Source of the DNA: Bacteroides stercorirosoris
GTDB taxonomy: Bacteria > Bacteroidota > Bacteroidia > Bacteroidales > Bacteroidaceae
NCBI RefSeq assembly: GCF_900142015.1
Contig: NZ_FQZN01000035.1
Location: 1 to 55,097, forward strand
Direction: 5' to 3'
DNA: 55,097 bases
Part shown: piece by piece, positions 50,761 to 55,097 of the stretch
How positions within the stretch are numbered: the first letter of the stretch is position 1
How the letters are laid out: the number at the start of each line of letters is the position of its first letter
Made by a program: the position numbers and the translations under genes
Notes under the pieces: generated by a model
What the model saw: the letters and a program-made list of their open reading frames with translations, nothing else
Told to the model about the DNA's origin: nothing
Database searches by the model: none

Positions 50761-53700
50761 ATGCACAGACCAGTTCTTTTTCTTTTCATTCTGTTACAGA
50801 TATGGCTTCCTTGCAGTCTGGCGGGGCAGAAGTCCGATTACAGACTGTTTGATAATATCAGTCTGGGGACGGAAGCATCCGTCATCAGTTGCTTCCTGCA
50901 AGACACGCAAGGACTGATATGGATAGGTTCCAACAAAGGACTGTTCAGTTACGACGGCTATTCCTCACAACCGCATTTCACTTTCGGCGAGCGCAGCAAT
51001 ACGCGCATTTATTGCGGTGAAGTGGTGGACAGCACTTATCTCTATATGGGTGCGGACAATGGCTTGCTGATTTATAATTACCGGACAGACACCTACCAAG
51101 AACCGGAAGCGGACTTCCCGACCGACATCCGCACACTGGCATTGCGTGACGGCGTGCTGTGGCTGGGAACACTTAACGGTCTCTACACCTACTCACCGGA
51201 AACCCGGCAGCTCTCCGCCATCACCGAAGGACTTCCGCACCAGACCATTTATTCCATTATCCGCGCCTCGGACGATAACCTCTACATTGGCACGTACAAC
51301 GGCTGTTGCCGCTACATCCCCGCCACCGGACGCTTTGAAACCATAGACCTGCCCGTCACCCGTGGCCGAAGCAATCAGTTTGTCAATTCACTTCTGGAAG
51401 ATACCGCACGCGGTTGCATCTGGATAGGCACAGAAGGATGTCTTTTCAAATACACCCCTGCCGACGGGCATACACAGCGGATAGATGCTTTCCATGATAA
51501 CTCTGTCAAGTCTCTGGCACTGGACGGGAACGGACAATTGCTGGTAGGCACCGATAATGGTCTGTACGTCTATCAGGAGGACGAACCCTTGCTGCACGTT
51601 GTTCATGACTCCCGAAACCTCCAGTCCCTTTCTAACAATATCATCTGGACCATCTTTGCCGACCGCGAGCATAACGTCTGGCTCGGCACGGATTACGGCA
51701 TCTCCATGTCCCGCCATAACAGTGTGTTGCGTCACATCCCTATCTCGCAGATTACCGGAACAGGGGAGGGCAACCAGTTCTATTCCATGCTGCGCGATAC
51801 GCACGGAACTTATTGGTTTGGCGGCACCAACGGCCTCATTCGCTTCACCGCTCTTATGGATGGGGAACAGGACGTTGCCTGGTACAAGATGGGAGACCGG
51901 AAATATCCTTTATCCCACAACCGGGTACGCCATCTTTACGAAGACCGTGAACAACAACTCTGGGTGGCTACGGATGGCAGCATCAGTCGTTACGACCCGG
52001 CGAAACGCCAGTTTATACATTATAACATAGTGGACAGCACCCGCCGCTACAATACCAATTGGACGTATAGCCTTTTTGAAGACCGTGACGGACAACTCTG
52101 GATAGCTACCTGTCTTGGTGGCATCTTTGTGGTAGATAAGGAAAACCTCATGCGTTCTTCCGGCGGACTCTACATGGCGGAGAAGACTTATTCCATCCAC
52201 AACGGCCTGGCCGGCATGTTCATCAACCAGATGATTCCCGACCGGGAAGGGAATGTATGGGCATTGCTCTATAACAGCCCCAACAGCATCGAAAAGATAA
52301 ATCCCCGTACCGGCGAAGTCACCCATATTGCCGCCGGTGAACTGAAAGGCGAGCGTACTCCCAACTTTATCCTTTGTGCCGAAGACGGCTACATCTGGAT
52401 AGGTTTCCCCGGCGGAGTGATGCGCGTGACTCCCGAAAACGACAGTATCCGTATGTTGCCCTTTGATGCTTATAATCATTACGAAGTGCTTTCCATGGCC
52501 GAAGCCGACGGCCGCATCTGGATCTCTACCACAGATGGTTTCTGGGTAGCCGACCAGCAGACTCTGGAAGTCCGCAGACTGAATATCACCGACAAGCGTT
52601 TCACCAGCATGTTCTTTGATAAGACAAGCGGAGAACTCTATCTGGGTACCGCAGACGGTTTTGCCATCTCCTCACCCGAAGCCTTGCTGGCGGAACACTC
52701 CGAACAGCCGTTGATATTGACCGCCCTTTACGTCAATAATCAACTTTACCAGTCTGGGGCGGGGCAGGCGCTTGATGCAGTGCAATCCGCACAAAGCATC
52801 CGTTACTCACAGCGTATAAATCTGGACTACGACCAGAACAATCTTGCTTTTGAACTCTCCGACCTGCCTTATTCCCTTGAAGAGAAAAGCAAACTGTTGT
52901 ATCGCCTGGAAGGTGTGGACCGTGAATGGAACTTGCTGAAACCGAATACGAACCGGATTACTTACAACAATCTGAGCTATGGTGACTACCGTCTGATAGT
53001 GAGTAAGCTGGATGCGCATGGCAAGCCGTCCGAAAAAACGTATGCATTGGACATCCACGTCATTCCGCCCTGGTACTACACCTCGTGGGCAAAGGCCGTT
53101 TATGTCTTGCTGTGGCTTGTCCTGATACTCTGGACAATCAACTTCTTCCGCGTGAAGAACCGTCTGAAACTGGAGCGTCTGGAGAAAGAGAAAATCCTGG
53201 AGCAGTCTCAGGCTAAGATGGAGTTCTTTACGAATCTCTCCCACGACCTGAAAACTCCGTTGAGCATGATTATCGCGCCTATCAGCAAGTTGCTGCCCGG
53301 CATCAAGGATCAGCAGGAGAAGAAACAACTGGAACAGGTGCATCGCAATGCCATGAAGTTGAATTCGCTTATCCATCAGGGGCTGGACTTCAACCGGGTG
53401 GATAGCGGCAAGAATGCGCTGTTGATTTTGTCGCAAATAGAGTTGGTGTCTTTCGTGCGTGGCTTGTTTACCCAGTATGTGGAGGAAAAAACGAGAGAGA
53501 AACAACTCACGTTTGACTTTCATACCGACCGGGAGAAGATATATATACAGATGGATGCCATCAAGTTGGAATCCATTCTGGATAATCTTTTGTCCAATGC
53601 TGTGAAGTATACTCCGGAGGGTGGGAGCGTCACGCTTCGTCTGGAAATTCCCGGTGATGGGAAAGATGTGTGTATTTCTGTTTCCGATACAGGTATCGGT

Positions 53701-54843
53701 GTGCCCCGTCAGGACCAGCCGTATATCTTCCAGCGCTTCTTCCAGTCACCCAAGACGGCAGGAAAAAAGGAGGGGACAGGTATCGGGCTTTATCTCGTAA
53801 AGACTTACACGGAATTGCATGGCGGCAGCGTGCTGCTCACCTCGGAAGAAAATAAAGGGACTACCGTTACGCTGAACTTACCGGTTGGCAGTTCGGAACA
53901 GATGTCGGTTGATGTGCTTTCCGAGCCTGTGGCGTCTGAACGGGAGAGGGGGCTTTCTGAACAAAAGAGTGTGCTTTCTGAACAAGGAGCTGTGCTTGTT
54001 GAACCCGGAACTATGCTTTCTGAACAGAAACCTGCGTCAGAAGAAGTAGAAACAGCAGTCTCCGCTTCTTCTTCTGTCGCAGAGATAGCCAGCCCGGAAG
54101 CTCCGCTGATATTAATAGTGGATGACACTCCGGAAATAGCCGAGTTCATTTATCAGATACTGCATGCAAAATATCGTTGCCGTATAGCGGAGAATGGCAA
54201 GACAGGTATGGAGATGGCGATGGAATTATCTCCTGATCTGATTATTGCTGATGTCATGATGCCCGTAATGGACGGACTTGAAATGGTGCGCCGCCTCAAA
54301 AAGCACATTCCTACTTCCACTATCCCCATTATCCTGTTGACGGCTAAGAGCGACAAGGAGACGGAACTTGAAAGTATACAGTTGAACATCGAGGCTTTCA
54401 TTCCCAAGCCTTTCGAACCGGATATTCTGCTTTCGCGTGTGCAACAGTTGTTGGCTGCCCGGGAGATGCACGAGACGAAAGCCCGCATCGAAGCCCTTGC
54501 CGCCCCGAAGGAAATCGAAGCGGTTTCCTACGATGAGAAGTTCCTGGCAAGCATTATCCATCTGATTGAGGAACACATTTCGGACTCGGAACTGAATGTG
54601 AATGCCCTCTGTGAATGGACGAGTACGAATAACAAGCAGATGTATCGCAAGATAAAACAACTCACCGGCATGACGCCTGTAGAATATATCAAATCCATTC
54701 GTATGAAGAAAGCCGCCATGCTGTTGAAGCAACAGAAGTTCACGGTTGCCGAGGTGATGTATATGGTTGGTTTTTCTAATCATTCTTACTTCTCCAAGTG
54801 CTTTCAAGCGGAGTTCGGGGTGACGCCTAAGCAATATATTTAA
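50761..54843 (+). CDS. Hybrid two-component system regulator (sensor kinase, response regulator and AraC HTH in one chain)
   Basis: 1360 residues from ATG at 50761, which gives a clean signal peptide (MHRPVLFLFILLQIWLPCSLAG); the GTG at 50716 lies within the previous gene. The periplasmic sensor has about a dozen beta-propeller repeats of the type IWIG...GL..Y (IWIGSNKGLFSYDG, LWLGTLNGLYTYSP, VWLGTDYGIS, LWVATDGSISRYDP) and a Y_Y_Y domain. One membrane helix (about 776-798) leads to HisKA with His828 in NLSHDLKTPLS, HATPase (LLSNAVKYTPEGG, DTGIGV, GTGIGLYLVK), REC with Asp1164 in IIADVMMPVMDG, and a C-terminal AraC HTH. Such proteins sense glycan breakdown products and switch on polysaccharide utilisation loci; the target genes are probably outside the window. 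An LSEQ-rich linker joins kinase and receiver. Confidence 0.95.
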   Translation: MHRPVLFLFILLQIWLPCSLAGQKSDYRLFDNISLGTEASVISCFLQDTQGLIWIGSNKGLFSYDGYSSQPHFTFGERSNTRIYCGEVVDSTYLYMGADNGLLIYNYRTDTYQEPEADFPTDIRTLALRDGVLWLGTLNGLYTYSPETRQLSAITEGLPHQTIYSIIRASDDNLYIGTYNGCCRYIPATGRFETIDLPVTRGRSNQFVNSLLEDTARGCIWIGTEGCLFKYTPADGHTQRIDAFHDNSVKSLALDGNGQLLVGTDNGLYVYQEDEPLLHVVHDSRNLQSLSNNIIWTIFADREHNVWLGTDYGISMSRHNSVLRHIPISQITGTGEGNQFYSMLRDTHGTYWFGGTNGLIRFTALMDGEQDVAWYKMGDRKYPLSHNRVRHLYEDREQQLWVATDGSISRYDPAKRQFIHYNIVDSTRRYNTNWTYSLFEDRDGQLWIATCLGGIFVVDKENLMRSSGGLYMAEKTYSIHNGLAGMFINQMIPDREGNVWALLYNSPNSIEKINPRTGEVTHIAAGELKGERTPNFILCAEDGYIWIGFPGGVMRVTPENDSIRMLPFDAYNHYEVLSMAEADGRIWISTTDGFWVADQQTLEVRRLNITDKRFTSMFFDKTSGELYLGTADGFAISSPEALLAEHSEQPLILTALYVNNQLYQSGAGQALDAVQSAQSIRYSQRINLDYDQNNLAFELSDLPYSLEEKSKLLYRLEGVDREWNLLKPNTNRITYNNLSYGDYRLIVSKLDAHGKPSEKTYALDIHVIPPWYYTSWAKAVYVLLWLVLILWTINFFRVKNRLKLERLEKEKILEQSQAKMEFFTNLSHDLKTPLSMIIAPISKLLPGIKDQQEKKQLEQVHRNAMKLNSLIHQGLDFNRVDSGKNALLILSQIELVSFVRGLFTQYVEEKTREKQLTFDFHTDREKIYIQMDAIKLESILDNLLSNAVKYTPEGGSVTLRLEIPGDGKDVCISVSDTGIGVPRQDQPYIFQRFFQSPKTAGKKEGTGIGLYLVKTYTELHGGSVLLTSEENKGTTVTLNLPVGSSEQMSVDVLSEPVASERERGLSEQKSVLSEQGAVLVEPGTMLSEQKPASEEVETAVSASSSVAEIASPEAPLILIVDDTPEIAEFIYQILHAKYRCRIAENGKTGMEMAMELSPDLIIADVMMPVMDGLEMVRRLKKHIPTSTIPIILLTAKSDKETELESIQLNIEAFIPKPFEPDILLSRVQQLLAAREMHETKARIEALAAPKEIEAVSYDEKFLASIIHLIEEHISDSELNVNALCEWTSTNNKQMYRKIKQLTGMTPVEYIKSIRMKKAAMLLKQQKFTVAEVMYMVGFSNHSYFSKCFQAEFGVTPKQYI
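53930..54050 (+). repeat. Degenerate repeat coding an LSEQ/LSEP-rich linker
   Basis: Within the regulator gene, words of the type GTGCTTTCTGAAC recur at spacings of about 24-36 bases and encode LSEP, LSEQ, LSEQ, LVEP and LSEQ between the HATPase and receiver domains. The linker is followed by a Ser/Ala-rich stretch. It looks like local slippage or expansion in a flexible linker. Confidence 0.7.
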
Positions 54844-54894
54844 TTTCTTCTTATACGGTTTTGAATCAAAGCAGGCATTCATTGCGTAGCTCAA

Positions 54895-54973
54895 GGCTGA
54901 AAGCCTTTTATCTTATAGCCCAGGGCTACGCCCTGGGAATTGAGTAATGTTTATCCCTGCGCCCTGTAAGGGC
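54895..54973. repeat. REP-like cluster of three palindromes
   Basis: GGCTGAAAGCC (54895-54905), CCCAGGGCTACGCCCTGGG (54919-54937) and GCCCTGTAAGGGC (54961-54973) follow one another in 80 bases. Such GC-rich palindromes are a common intergenic repeat type in Bacteroides, often near REP-associated transposase genes. The rest of 54844-55058 shows no gene. Confidence 0.75.
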
Positions 54974-55058
54974 ATAACAGCAGCGTCACTGCAAAGCCTA
55001 TACTGTCTTACACTGATATAGGTTGACACCTATTTGTAGGCATCAAAGAAGAAACAAT

Positions 55059-55097
55059 ATGCCAAAACTTAGTCGTAAGCCGTATGATGAGACTTTC
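55059..55097 (+). CDS. Start of an unidentified gene, cut by the window end
   Basis: ATG at 55059 opens a frame (MPKLSRKPYDETF) that runs off the window. Thirteen residues are too few to identify it. The REP-like palindromes before it make a mobile-element gene possible, but there is no sequence support for that. Confidence 0.35.
   Translation, partial: MPKLSRKPYDETF

Overview
The window looks like chromosomal DNA of a gut Bacteroides (order Bacteroidales). The signs are a hybrid two-component regulator with a beta-propeller sensor, promoters of the TTTG / TAnnTTTG type, HU-like proteins with an unusual C-terminal tail, a smalltalk small protein, the linked pheA / aminotransferase / DAHP synthase-chorismate mutase / tyrA operon, and AAA-ATPase/PD-(D/E)XK fusion proteins. 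It holds about 40 genes, several pseudogenes and many inverted repeats. No rRNA, tRNA or CRISPR array was recognised.

Layout. (1) 1-8178 (+): the end of a surface polysaccharide locus, with a KAS III-like enzyme, an O-acetyltransferase, a PglC-like initiating phosphoglycosyl transferase, an MBL-fold hydrolase, a sugar aminotransferase, a Wza-type exporter lipoprotein, a Wzc-type tyrosine kinase with a Tyr-Gly repeat tail, and a PHP-type tyrosine phosphatase. (2) 8221-9600: a decayed N-acetylmuramidase, an HU-like gene and a 31-residue smalltalk gene, ending in a terminator. (3) 9618-23760: housekeeping genes. nadK diverges from a tight operon pdxJ-exbB-exbD-tonB-DJ-1-ispD-recG. Then come a LytM/LysM peptidase, a DUF1599 protein, a DoxX/BT_3928-like protein, tpiA, a SPOR protein, folE and the convergent dnaG. 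(4) 23830-28327 (-): the aromatic amino acid operon pheA-aminotransferase-DAHPS/CM-tyrA, preceded by what looks like a complete ribosome-mediated attenuator: a promoter, a 28-codon leader peptide packed with Phe and Tyr codons, an 18-bp antiterminator pairing and an intrinsic terminator. (5) 28433-33910: an accessory stretch with a sulfatase pseudogene, an AAA/PD-(D/E)XK protein, a lipoprotein-like membrane protein with a C-terminal HTH, a RhuM pseudogene with an internal deletion, and a second HU-like gene. (6) 34104-37480: a sodium-pumping decarboxylase, gamma-alpha-beta. (7) 37646-43069 (-): an RND efflux system (MFP-RND-TolC). (8) 43410-48416 (-): a glucoside-use cassette of LacI regulator, MFS sugar transporter and GH65 phosphorylase. 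(9) 48974-55097 (+): a second AAA/PD-(D/E)XK protein, a 1360-residue hybrid two-component regulator, and REP-like palindromes before a gene cut off by the window end.

The most notable signal is the pheA attenuator at 28114-28327. The PheA regulatory domain in the same operon lacks the usual phenylalanine-binding motif, so control may rest on this leader. Second-tier signals are the Tyr-Gly repeat of the capsule kinase, the membrane-tethered HTH protein, the MITE-like inverted-repeat elements, and the shared tail of the two HU-like proteins. All functional statements come from reading motifs by eye; no database search was run.
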